From positions 186,001-250,000 of the forward strand of contig NZ_AVAQ01000001.1 of NCBI RefSeq assembly GCF_000463075.2: 64,000 nt of DNA. The letters are read 5' to 3'. Position 1 is the stretch's first letter; the number at the start of each line of letters is the position of its first letter. The notes beneath the pieces are model-generated. The model was not told the DNA's origin, made no database searches, and saw only the letters and a program-made list of their open reading frames with translations. This document shows, one piece after another, positions 16,981 through 29,919 of the stretch. Both the position numbers and the translations under genes were made by a program. Origin of the DNA: Lactiplantibacillus plantarum EGD-AQ4 (GTDB lineage Bacteria; Bacillota; Bacilli; Lactobacillales; Lactobacillaceae).

Positions 16981-18429
16981 ATGGTGAACAAGATGCCAAA
17001 TGAAGAACCATTGACGCCCAAATCAGGACTGGTGGTTCCGCAAGCCCCAGCATTGAGCGCCGCCCAGCAAGCGGTTTTAGCTGAGCTGTATTTACCGTTA
17101 ATTGGGCCATTGGCATATAGTTTGTATGCCGCGCTGCGAAGCTTACAGAGCAGTGAAAATGAACTGAGCAATCGTCGTAGCCATGCGGAATTACTAGGAA
17201 TTTTGAACGCCGATTTGCCGACCGTCTTGGCAGCCCGCCGTAAACTCGAGGCGACCGGGCTACTACGCAGTTATTACCAACAAGATGAGCTTGGTACTTT
17301 GTATATTTATCGTTTGCAGGCGCCACAACTGGCGTTACAATTTTTTGCGGATGATTTATTGAGCGTTTTGTTGCTCGATACCGTTGGTGAATTACGCTAC
17401 CAACAGCTCGCTAGTGATTTTGCAACGCAACCAGTGGATCTGACGGCGGCTAAAGATGTTACGGCTAATATTTTAGAGGTGTTCCACGTTGATGGTCATA
17501 AAGTCACGACCACGCCACTGCCTGTCCAGCAGGTGCGAGCACGGCTAGCTGCCAACGAACCAGCTGAGGACCAATCGCCAGTACTCAGTGATGATGACTT
17601 TGACTGGCAATTGTTAGGTCAAATCTTGAAGCAAAACTACGTTGACCTCAAGCAAGTCGCAAGTTCGCGGCAGTTGATTGTTACGGAAAGTCGCGTTTAT
17701 GGCATCAGTGAGATCGAGATGGCCAAGTTGATCAGTGAAGTTGCTAGTTTGACGACGGGGCAGTTTGACGAAAATCAATTGAAACTGCTGATTGCACGGC
17801 GCTATGAACGGCCCACCACACCGGTTCGTCGGACCACAGAGGAACGAACTGTCGGTCAAAGCAAATCGCAAGCGACTTCGACGGTCAATTCAACTCAAGC
17901 AGGGACGCAGTCGGTCTCATCAACACAGTTCTCAGAGTCGGAACAACAATTGGTTAATTTTGCGAAACAGACTGCCCCATATCAGTTTTTGGCAGCTGTT
18001 AAGCAGGAGAAGCACGGTTTTGTGACAAGTGGTGAAAATCGGCTGGTCCATGACTTAATTAACAAGGGCGAATTGCCGAATTCGGTCATCAATATCGTCA
18101 TTTATTATTTGCTTCAAAATCGGGAGCTGTCTGCACTCAATCGCAACTTGATTGAGACGGTTGCGAATGATTGGCAACAGCATAATATTAATACGCCAGA
18201 AGCGGCTTTGGCATACCTGAAACAGCGTAAACGGCAAAAAAACTCGACACCGCGGCGTCAGTCTAATAAACGGCCAACGCGCAAAGAAGTCATGCCGAAG
18301 TGGGCACAGAAACAACAAGCTGGGGCGACACAGGCAGATAAGCCGAACAAACAACTGTCAGCAGAACAGCGTAAGCAATTGGCGGCCCGCTTAGCCAAGC
18401 TCGAGACAAATTCAGAAAAGGAGGACTAA
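16981..18429 (+). CDS. dnaB: Replication initiation and membrane attachment protein DnaB
   Basis: 482 residues; primosome component of low-GC Gram-positives that, with DnaD and DnaI, loads the replicative helicase (it is not the helicase itself). The N-terminal half has the winged-helix-like region, and the DnaB_2/DnaD-type domain lies around residues 320-410 (FVTSGENRLVHDLINKGELPN). A Gln/Ser/Thr-rich linker separates the domains, and the C-terminus is basic. Start 16981 is weakly supported (AGGTCAAAAGA); ATG 16993 is possible. It directly precedes dnaI, to which it is functionally coupled. Confidence 0.93.
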   Translation: MVNKMPNEEPLTPKSGLVVPQAPALSAAQQAVLAELYLPLIGPLAYSLYAALRSLQSSENELSNRRSHAELLGILNADLPTVLAARRKLEATGLLRSYYQQDELGTLYIYRLQAPQLALQFFADDLLSVLLLDTVGELRYQQLASDFATQPVDLTAAKDVTANILEVFHVDGHKVTTTPLPVQQVRARLAANEPAEDQSPVLSDDDFDWQLLGQILKQNYVDLKQVASSRQLIVTESRVYGISEIEMAKLISEVASLTTGQFDENQLKLLIARRYERPTTPVRRTTEERTVGQSKSQATSTVNSTQAGTQSVSSTQFSESEQQLVNFAKQTAPYQFLAAVKQEKHGFVTSGENRLVHDLINKGELPNSVINIVIYYLLQNRELSALNRNLIETVANDWQQHNINTPEAALAYLKQRKRQKNSTPRRQSNKRPTRKEVMPKWAQKQQAGATQADKPNKQLSAEQRKQLAARLAKLETNSEKED

Positions 18430-18432
18430 AAC

Positions 18433-19368
18433 ATGGAGAATATCTCAGAAACACTCCGGACATTAATGAATCGTAAGAATCTGAATCATCGCTATGAGGC
18501 GTTGATGACGACTGTCTATCATGATCCTGATGTTCGTCAGTTTTTAGCCGCTCACCAGGATGAATTATCTGCGGATGCTTTGGAACGCTCTGGCGCTAAG
18601 TTGTATGAATTCTGTGAAGAAAAACGCAAGCTCGCTCGACATGAACCGACGCAGGCACCGGGCTATCAACCGACACTGATTATGAGCAATCATTTGATTG
18701 ACATTGCTTATCAGCCCACACCGCAACTGCAAGAGCAGCAGGCAGCGCGGGCCTTACAGCAACGGGTCCGGTCGATCAGCATGCCGAAAAGCATTCAAAC
18801 GGCCGATTTGAATTCGTATGATCAGGACGGTGACCGCGCAACGGCACTGGTGGCGGCGCTTGATTTTATCGATGCTTATGCCCAAGCGCCGAAACGTTTC
18901 CATCGCGGACTCTACCTATACGGGTCATTTGGGGTCGGCAAGACTTACTTGCTCGGTGGGATGGCGAATGAACTGGCTGCCCGCGGCTTCAATACGACAT
19001 TGATTCATTTTCCAAGCTTTGCGGTCGAAATGAAACGGTCCATCAGCAATAATACGTCTGCCGACAAGGTCGATGCGATCAAACGGGCACCGATTTTGAT
19101 GATCGATGATATTGGTGCTGACGCGTCGTCCACTTGGATTCGCGATGACGTCCTTGGGGTGATCTTAGAGTATCGGATGCAGGAAGAGCTACCGACGTGC
19201 TTCTCATCGAATTTTTCGATGCAAGAATTGCAGGACGGTTACTTAACGATTTCGCAAAAGGGTGATGAGGAACCAGTTAAAGCCCAACGAATCATGCAAC
19301 GGGTGCGCTATCTCGCTAGTGAGATCGAAATGGTCGGTCGCAATCGGCGTTTAAATCCAGATGGTTAA
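18433..19368 (+). CDS. dnaI: Primosomal helicase loader DnaI
   Basis: 311 residues of the AAA+ DnaC/DnaI family that loads replicative helicase onto DNA. The N-terminal helicase-binding part (about 1-130) precedes the ATPase domain with Walker A GSFGVGKTYLL at about residues 164-174 and Walker B ILMIDDIGAD at about 222-231, then sensor-1 SSNFS. It starts three bases after dnaB with GAAAAGGAGG upstream, so the genes are co-translated. Just past its stop is the promoter of the thrS T-box leader. Confidence 0.95.
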   Translation: MENISETLRTLMNRKNLNHRYEALMTTVYHDPDVRQFLAAHQDELSADALERSGAKLYEFCEEKRKLARHEPTQAPGYQPTLIMSNHLIDIAYQPTPQLQEQQAARALQQRVRSISMPKSIQTADLNSYDQDGDRATALVAALDFIDAYAQAPKRFHRGLYLYGSFGVGKTYLLGGMANELAARGFNTTLIHFPSFAVEMKRSISNNTSADKVDAIKRAPILMIDDIGADASSTWIRDDVLGVILEYRMQEELPTCFSSNFSMQELQDGYLTISQKGDEEPVKAQRIMQRVRYLASEIEMVGRNRRLNPDG

Positions 19369-19377
19369 AATCAAGAG

Positions 19378-19406
19378 TTGACTTTTAAGTTAAAAGTGGT
19401 TTAATG
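19378..19406 (+). promoter_or_regulatory. Promoter of thrS T-box leader
   Basis: TTGACT (19378-19383), 17-base spacer, TTAATG (19401-19406). A start near 19412 places the first pairing arm of Stem I (19417-19422) at the 5' end of the RNA. Confidence 0.6.
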
Positions 19407-19411
19407 AAAAC

Positions 19412-19645
19412 AGATGCAAAAGACACGCTTCGTTTATCATGGCTCACAGAGACCAAGACCTTGTTCTGGAAGTCTTGGACCGGATTTATGAAGATACCAC
19501 TTTTGTGAACATGCTCAATTGAGCCGGAACGCTTCCGTTATTAGCGCTAATGAGTCAGTGTCCTTTGTGATACTGAAAAATCGGGTGGAACCACGTCAAT
19601 GACGTCCCTAATGCTAGTTCAGTCTGGCATTAGGGACTTTTTTGT
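19412..19645 (+). promoter_or_regulatory. T-box leader, threonine
   Basis: tRNA-sensing antitermination leader of thrS. The conserved T-box GGGTGGAACCACG is at 19583-19595, followed by the terminator hairpin (GTCCCTAATGC at 19604-19614 with its complement GCATTAGGGAC about 12 bases later) and a T-run near 19639. Stem I base pairs CAAAAG (19417-19422) with CTTTTG (19500-19505). Just before the 3' arm the likely specifier is ACC at 19496-19498, a threonine codon, followed by A. AGAGA lies at 19447-19451. Uncharged tRNA-Thr would favour read-through. Confidence 0.9.
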
Positions 19646-19700
19646 CGTCCCGGCGCGGTGTTTTGGTGAGTGGGTAAATTTTAAGGAGAGTGTCAAGTAT

Positions 19701-21665
19701 ATGGCAAGTATTAATGTTAAGTTCCCAGATGGTGCTGTAAAGCAATTTGATGCCGGCGTTACGACGGAAGCAATTGCTAAGTCAATTAGTCCTTCATTGG
19801 CTAAACGGTCGGTTGCTGGTAAGTTCAACGATCAGATCGTGGACTACCGCCAACCACTGACAACCGATGGTAGTATCGAAATTATCGCTGCTGATAGCGA
19901 AGACGGCCTGAATGTCTTACGGCAAACGGCTGCCCAAGTATTGGCTAATGCGGTCAAGCAACTTTTCCCAAACATTCATTTTGGGAGTGGTGAAGGGAAT
20001 GCCAACGGTTTCTTCTTTGATACCGACAACCCAGACGAAGACGGTAAGCAAGTCAGTGAAGATGATTTGGAAGCAATCAGTGATAAGATGGCTGCCATCA
20101 TCAAGCAAGACTTACCAATCGAACGCGAAGTTTTATCGAAGGCGGATGCACTCGCTTTAGTTGGCGACAATCCTTACCAACAAGACTTAGTTAACGAACG
20201 AGCTGCTGAAAATGATGACCAAGTTGTTGTTTACAAGCAAGGCGATTTCGTTGATTTATCAGATGGCGCGCAATTAGCTTCAACTGGTAAAGTCAAAGTC
20301 TTCAAGTTATTGTCCGTTGCCGGTGCATACTGGCAAGGTAAGTCCAGCAATCCAATGTTACAACGGATTTACGGGACAGCCTTCTTGAAGCAAAAAGACT
20401 TGGATGCTGACTTAAAGCGGCGTCAAGAAGCACGTGAACGCGATCACCGGGTCATTGGTAACGAATTAGACTTATTCTTCGTTGATCCTAAGGTCGGCAA
20501 TGGGTTACCTTACTGGATGCCAAATGGTGCCACGATTCGTCGTCAAATCGAACGTTACATCATCGACAAGGAAGTCGCTAACGGTTACCAACACGTTTAC
20601 ACACCAGTACTTGCTAACTTAGACGTTTACAAGCAATCTGGTCACTGGGACCACTACCGTGAAGACATGTTCCCACCAATGGACATGGGTGATGGCGAAC
20701 AATTGGAATTACGTCCAATGAACTGCCCATCACATATTCAGATTTACAACCATCACATTCGTTCATACCGTGAATTACCATTGCGGATCGCTGAACTTGG
20801 GATGATGCACCGTTACGAAAAATCTGGGGCCTTGACTGGGTTATCACGGGTTCGTGAAATGACCTTGAACGATGGCCACACATTCGTTGCGTTGGACCAA
20901 ATCGAGGAAGAATTCAAGAAGATCTTGAGCTTGATGGTTGAAGTATATGAAGACTTCGATATTTCTGACTACCGGTTCCGTTTAAGCTATCGTGACCCTG
21001 AAAATACTGAAAAGTACTTCGATGACGATGCAATGTGGGAACGTAGCCAAAAGATGTTGAAATCTGCCATGGATGACATGGGCTTGGATTACTTCGAAGC
21101 TGAAGGGGAAGCCGCATTCTACGGTCCTAAGTTGGACGTTCAAACGAAGACGGCCCTTGGTGGCGAAGAAACCTTATCCACGATTCAATTGGACTTCTTG
21201 TTACCAGAACGCTTCGACTTGAAGTATGTCGGTGCCGATGGTGAAGAACACCGTCCAGTGATGATTCACCGTGGCTTAGTTTCAACGATGGAACGCTTCG
21301 TGGCTTACTTGACTGAAATGTACAAGGGTGCCTTCCCAACTTGGTTAGCACCTAAGCAAGTTACCATCATTCCAGTTAACAACGGTGCACATGGTGCCTA
21401 TGCTGAAACAGTTCGTCGTCGTTTAGCCGCTGAAGGCGTTCGGGTAAGCATCGATGACCGCAACGAAAAGATGGGTTACAAGATTCGTGAATCACAAACG
21501 AAGAAGGTCCCATACTTGTTAGTTGTCGGTGATCAAGAAGTTGCTAACGGTAGCGTTTCAGTTCGGAAGTACGGTGAAGAACGGACAGAATCAGAAGCCG
21601 TTGACATGTTCATCGGGGCAATTACGCAGGAAATCAAGCGTTACAGCCGCGGTGCTAGCAAATAA
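19701..21665 (+). CDS. thrS: Threonyl-tRNA synthetase
   Basis: 654 residues; charges tRNA-Thr. TGS domain at about 1-65 ([11 protein letters not shown]), editing domain around 70-220, class II catalytic core with motif 2 ([17 protein letters not shown], part of the HRxExxG-like region) and the zinc/Thr-binding region [10 protein letters not shown], and the anticodon-binding domain at the C-terminus (VTIIPVNN). The start at ATG 19701 is set by TTAAGGAGAG upstream; the open frame back to 19599 crosses the T-box terminator and is not coding. Expression is controlled by the T-box leader. Confidence 0.98.
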   Translation: MASINVKFPDGAVKQFDAGVTTEAIAKSISPSLAKRSVAGKFNDQIVDYRQPLTTDGSIEIIAADSEDGLNVLRQTAAQVLANAVKQLFPNIHFGSGEGNANGFFFDTDNPDEDGKQVSEDDLEAISDKMAAIIKQDLPIEREVLSKADALALVGDNPYQQDLVNERAAENDDQVVVYKQGDFVDLSDGAQLASTGKVKVFKLLSVAGAYWQGKSSNPMLQRIYGTAFLKQKDLDADLKRRQEARERDHRVIGNELDLFFVDPKVGNGLPYWMPNGATIRRQIERYIIDKEVANGYQHVYTPVLANLDVYKQSGHWDHYREDMFPPMDMGDGEQLELRPMNCPSHIQIYNHHIRSYRELPLRIAELGMMHRYEKSGALTGLSRVREMTLNDGHTFVALDQIEEEFKKILSLMVEVYEDFDISDYRFRLSYRDPENTEKYFDDDAMWERSQKMLKSAMDDMGLDYFEAEGEAAFYGPKLDVQTKTALGGEETLSTIQLDFLLPERFDLKYVGADGEEHRPVMIHRGLVSTMERFVAYLTEMYKGAFPTWLAPKQVTIIPVNNGAHGAYAETVRRRLAAEGVRVSIDDRNEKMGYKIRESQTKKVPYLLVVGDQEVANGSVSVRKYGEERTESEAVDMFIGAITQEIKRYSRGASK

Positions 21666-21699
21666 TTAACGGCCAATAACATCAATGTAGATTGATGGG

Positions 21700-21728
21700 T
21701 TGACAAGGGCGGTTGTTCTTGTTAATAT
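21700..21728 (+). promoter_or_regulatory. Promoter of infC-rpmI-rplT
   Basis: TTGACA (21700-21705), spacer of exactly 17 bases, TAATAT (21723-21728). This is a near-consensus housekeeping promoter 35 bases after the thrS stop. Confidence 0.85.
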
Positions 21729-21734
21729 ATTGGA

Positions 21735-21860
21735 GTTGAGAAAAAAAGCAGAAGCACCCGCTTCTCGCCTTGGTAACCAGAGTTATCGGGCAGATGAACG
21801 ATGAATTGATTCCCATTAACGGGGTTGAGCGGGCGTATTATGCGCCCGCTCTTTTTGTGA
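21735..21860 (+). promoter_or_regulatory. infC-rpmI-rplT leader with attenuator
   Basis: Untranslated leader with a first hairpin (AGAAGC-ACCC-GCTTCT at about 21752-21767) and a strong terminator at 21828-21857 (GAGCGGGCG / CGCCCGCTC, then T-run). The same operon in other Firmicutes is autoregulated by L20 binding such a leader. I infer the same here, but cannot confirm that the fold matches the L20-leader family. Confidence 0.7.
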
Positions 21861-21886
21861 ATTTCTCTAAAATTTTTCGGAGGTGA

Positions 21887-22408
21887 ATTACCATAGCTAA
21901 GGATTCAATGGTTAATGACGGCATCCGTGCTCGCGAAGTACGTTTGATCGCCAGTGATGGTGAACAATTAGGTGTCAAGTCACGACAAGAAGCAATGCAG
22001 ATTGCTGAAGACGCTAGTTTAGACCTAGTATTGGTTGCGCCGAAAGCGAAGCCACCCGTTGCCAGAATTATGGATTATGGGAAGTACCGTTTCGAGCAAC
22101 AAAAGAAGGAACGGGAAGCCCGTAAGAAGCAAAAAGTGGTCAGCATCAAGGAAGTCCGCTTGAGCCCAGCTATCGACACCAATGACTTTAACACGAAGCT
22201 GAAACATGCTGAAAAGTTTTTGTCAAAAGGTGACAAGGTTCGCGTCTCCATCCGGTTTAAGGGCCGTGCCATTACCCACAAGGATATTGGTCGTCAGGTC
22301 TTAAACCGAATGATCGAAGCTACTAAGGAATTTTCGACGGTCGAAGCCTATCCTAAGATGGACGGCCGGAGCATGTTCTTAGTGCTAGCACCAAAAACAG
22401 ATAAGTAA
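21887..22408 (+). CDS. infC: Translation initiation factor IF-3
   Basis: About 173 residues; binds the 30S subunit and controls start-codon selection. The proposed start is the non-standard ATT at 21887, giving a protein beginning (M)[19 protein letters not shown], the usual IF-3 N-terminus. The strong CGGAGGTGA lies directly upstream, and the only ATG (21908) would remove seven conserved residues and stand 20 bases from the site. Spacing to ATT is short, so ATA at 21893 is an alternative. It shows the IF-3 N domain, a basic linker ([11 protein letters not shown]) and the C domain ([13 protein letters not shown]). First gene of the IF3-L35-L20 operon. Confidence 0.95.
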   Translation: MTIAKDSMVNDGIRAREVRLIASDGEQLGVKSRQEAMQIAEDASLDLVLVAPKAKPPVARIMDYGKYRFEQQKKEREARKKQKVVSIKEVRLSPAIDTNDFNTKLKHAEKFLSKGDKVRVSIRFKGRAITHKDIGRQVLNRMIEATKEFSTVEAYPKMDGRSMFLVLAPKTDK

Positions 22409-22429
22409 TTTCTAGGAGGATTATTGATT

Positions 22430-22624
22430 ATGCCAAAACAAAAGACAAACCGCGCTGCTGCAAAGCGTTTCAAGGTAACTGCTAAGGGTAAGATTAAGAG
22501 CGCCAACGCTTTTACTAGTCATCGTTTCCATGGTAAGACTAAGAAACAACGTCGCCAATTACGTGGTACGGCTATTATCGAAAAGCCAATGGTCAAAACA
22601 TACCACAAGTTATTACAAAAATAA
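22430..22624 (+). CDS. rpmI: Ribosomal protein L35 (bL35)
   Basis: 64 residues, highly basic, beginning [14 protein letters not shown] and containing [19 protein letters not shown] 22430 follows CTAGGAGGA. It is between infC and rplT as usual. The spacing of 21 bases to infC and 36 to rplT is consistent with one transcript. Confidence 0.98.
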   Translation: MPKQKTNRAAAKRFKVTAKGKIKSANAFTSHRFHGKTKKQRRQLRGTAIIEKPMVKTYHKLLQK

Positions 22625-22660
22625 TTCACAACGTTTTAGTTAAATCTAGGAGGAAATAAC

Positions 22661-23017
22661 ATGGCTCGAGTAAAAGGTGGAACTGTAACACGCAAACGTC
22701 GCAAACGGATTTTAAAATTAGCTAAAGGTTACCGTGGTGCTAAGCACATCCAATTTAAGGTTGCTAAGGACCAAGTAATGAAGTCATACCAATACGCTTT
22801 CCGCGATCGTCGCCGGCGTAAGAGTGACTTCCGTCGTCTTTGGATTGCCCGGATCAACGCGGCAGCCCGGATCAACGACATCAGCTACAGCCAATTAATG
22901 CACGGTTTAAAGGTTGCTAACGTTGACGTTAACCGTAAAATGTTAGCTGACTTAGCCGTTAACGATGCAGATGCATTCAAGGCATTAGTTGACACTGCTA
23001 AAGAGGCACTTGCTTAA
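22661..23017 (+). CDS. rplT: Ribosomal protein L20 (bL20)
   Basis: 118 residues, basic, beginning [16 protein letters not shown] and containing [16 protein letters not shown]. It is an assembly protein of the 50S subunit and the likely repressor of its own operon through the infC leader. AGGAGG precedes ATG 22661. A strong terminator follows at 23052-23087 and separates this housekeeping operon from the CRISPR locus. Confidence 0.98.
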   Translation: MARVKGGTVTRKRRKRILKLAKGYRGAKHIQFKVAKDQVMKSYQYAFRDRRRRKSDFRRLWIARINAAARINDISYSQLMHGLKVANVDVNRKMLADLAVNDADAFKALVDTAKEALA

Positions 23018-23051
23018 TTTAAAACTTAATTAGGGCGTTGCTCTAATGTTG

Positions 23052-23087
23052 AAAGACCGTCATCCTGTGGGGTGGCGGTCTTTTTTT
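23052..23087 (+). terminator. Terminator of infC-rpmI-rplT
   Basis: AAAGACCGTCATCC pairs with GGGTGGCGGTCTTT, four-base loop, seven T. Confidence 0.9.
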
Positions 23088-23182
23088 GAACAAAATATTT
23101 GGTGTTGAACAATGATATCGGCTCGGGTGGAATACTACATGTGCAGAGAACGTGGCAGTCGTTGAGGAACCATCGAGTTCAG

Positions 23183-27446
<4,264 letters not shown>

Positions 27447-27658
27447 CACACCTCTGAGAGATACACTATTTGTGTAATGGAAGCTGGATTCACAAGGAAG
27501 ATTGGTGGTGTGAACTTAAAATTTTAGCCATTGGTTCTCATAGAAGTTAAATTGTCCTGTTGATGAAGTAATGCTGTTCATCGCTCTGTATAAATGCTGA
27601 AATAGTCCTGTATATATTAGAGACAATAGCAATGCTGATTGTGTAATGAATCGGTACA

Positions 27659-29395
27659 AGACTGCCCCCGTATGCACGGGGAATAGGTTCCAAATACAGG
27701 AATGTCAATCGGTTACTGAGGATCACCCCCGCACACACGGGGAATAGTGATCGACCGTTCCATCCCTGGGATAGTCTTCAGGATCACCCCCGCATACACG
27801 GGGAATAGCATCTCGCCAGAAATTGGGGATATCAGCACTTGGGATCACCCCCGCATACACGGGGAATAGTCACCAAGCTTCCCGCGGGCCTTTTGGTACG
27901 TGGGATCACCCCCGCATACACGGGGAATAGTATGCTTTTATAGCATCTTTGATGGCCCTATTAGGATCACCCCCGCATACACGGGGAATAGGCGGACTCT
28001 TCCAGTGCAATCTGGTTGAGTTCGGGATCACCCCCGCATACACGGGAAATAGGTAACAATTGATGTGTTGATGGGGACCAAATCGGGATCACCCCCGCAT
28101 ACACGGGGAATAGCCGAATCCACGGCCGTACGTCGCAAAATCCGTGGGATCACCCCCGCATACACGGGGAATAGGTCAGATTGAAGGACGCAGAGTAACC
28201 TTTGACGGGATCACCCCCGCATACACGGGGAATAGTTCCAGGACTTGCGATTATTCTTCTGAATAGCAGGATCACCCCCGCATACACGGGGAATAGTGGC
28301 TATCGATGGGTACGCCAACCACGAGCAACGGATCACCCCCGCATACACGGGGAATAGTTATGGGACTTAAGGCCCTTGTCTCGCAACTTGGGATCACCCC
28401 CGCATACACGGGGAATAGGAGCTGACCGTTGAAGAGCTAAGCATGCTACGGGGATCACCCCCGCATACACGGGGAATAGAAATCCTTATTGAGCAATTCA
28501 AGTGCTTTTCTAGGATCACCCCCGCATACACGGGGAATAGCTTCTTCCACAGAAAGATGATGCAAATAGCTAAGGATCACCCCCGCATACACGGGGAATA
28601 GTAGTTGAGATCAACGATACTTTTGCATCTTACGGGATCACCCCCGCATACACGGGGAATAGGAAGCTCGTGTATAGTCATTTGTTTGTTGGATAGGATC
28701 ACCCCCGCATACACGGGGAATAGCATCATGCAGGGTGCAAATCCTTGCCAAGCACAGGATCACCCCCGCATACACGGGGAATAGGGTAATGATTTGGCGT
28801 CGGCTTTCAATCAAAATAGGATCACCCCCGCATACACGGGGAATAGTGTTTGTAAACCGTGTCATGTAAGTCTGACTTGGGATCACCCCCGCATACACGG
28901 GGAATAGGGAGTTGAGTTTACATGGCCTTGCAAGCTCAAAGGATCACCCCCGCATACACGGGGAATAGGAATAATGAGGGCTTGTCATTACCACCTGATT
29001 AGGATCACCCCCGCATACACGGGGAATAGGACACACTTAACGCAAGTGAGGACCGCATGAAGGGATCACCCCCGCATACACGGGGAATAGTTGTTGACTT
29101 CTTCCTTGACACGAATGAATTTGGGATCACCCCCGCATACACGGGGAATAGCCTTTGCACCACTAGCGGCCGGTATTTCAGGCGGGATCACCCCCGCATA
29201 CACGGGGAATAGTCGCGCGCTGGGCAATCCATTTTGATGGTGATGGGATCACCCCCGCATACACGGGGAATAGAAGGAATTAGTGTATCCCATTTGCAGC
29301 TCGTCGGGATCACCCCCGCATACACGGGGAATAGCTGATCAAATCAAAGCGTCCTTCAAATAGTCCGGGATCACCCCCGCATACACGGGGAATAG
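27659..29395 (-). CRISPR. CRISPR array 2, type I-E, 29 repeats
   Basis: 29 repeats of 28 bp and 28 spacers of 33 bp, except one of 34 bp after the repeat at 28757. The consensus differs from array 1 at two positions (plus-strand CATACACGGGGAATAG rather than CATACGCGGGGAACAG); one changes a stem C-G to U-G in the crRNA hairpin. The first two repeats (27659, 27720) and the one at 28025 carry substitutions. The leader starts at 29396, so this array too grows on the right and is transcribed leftward. Confidence 0.98.
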
Positions 29396-29510
29396 ACTAA
29401 ACAAATCCCGGCATATCAACAATATGAAATCAGTAAATCCGAAATTTACATCAACTTGCTGAATTGATATCTATAATTAGGACTATACAAGAAACCGGGA
29501 TTTCAAGCAA
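29396..29510 (-). promoter_or_regulatory. Leader of CRISPR array 2
   Basis: Starts actaaacaaatcccgg, as in array 1, then diverges moderately. Contains an inverted pair aaatcccgg (29403-29411) and ccgggattt (29495-29503) that the array 1 leader lacks. The right boundary is estimated. Confidence 0.8.
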
Positions 29511-29919
29511 GATGAATATCTGCATGGAACGTAACAAATTGGTAGATGATTTTCTGATTTCTAAATGTTAATATAAGATATACATGATTACGATTGTGCT
29601 TAAGTAGGTGTGAATGTTTGACCTATATCTTAATTTCCAAGAAAATTATTTCAACGGATTCCCACCTCAAATTGACCATTCTTACCGATCATGCGTGTGT
29701 AGTCATAAATAACTAACGAATATTTGTGAAAAGTGTTCGGTATTACCTGATTCTAAAGATAGCGATATGCCAGCTCATCAGACTAATCCAATATTTTACG
29801 TCGTATAGCGTTTGAGAATAGTTTTCACATCACTAGTTTTGTGGGGAAAATTGTGCGAAATGAATTACAAGCACCCGGCATCCTATATATTTATCAACAT
29901 ATTAAGAAGGTGAAAATCG
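29396..29919. other. Intergenic region between array 2 and cas3
   Basis: AT-rich; holds the array 2 leader and the upstream region of the effector operon. A TATATA at about 29884-29889 might be a -10, but no -35 at proper distance is convincing. AAGAAGGTG precedes the cas3 ATG. Confidence 0.55.

Noticed and set aside
19599-19700. Longer N-terminus for ThrS
   Set aside because: This stretch is the T-box terminator and the untranslated leader; the TGS domain starts at 19701.
28638-28898. Minus-strand ORF in array 2 with PRVCGGDP repeats
   Set aside because: Also a repeat translation artefact.
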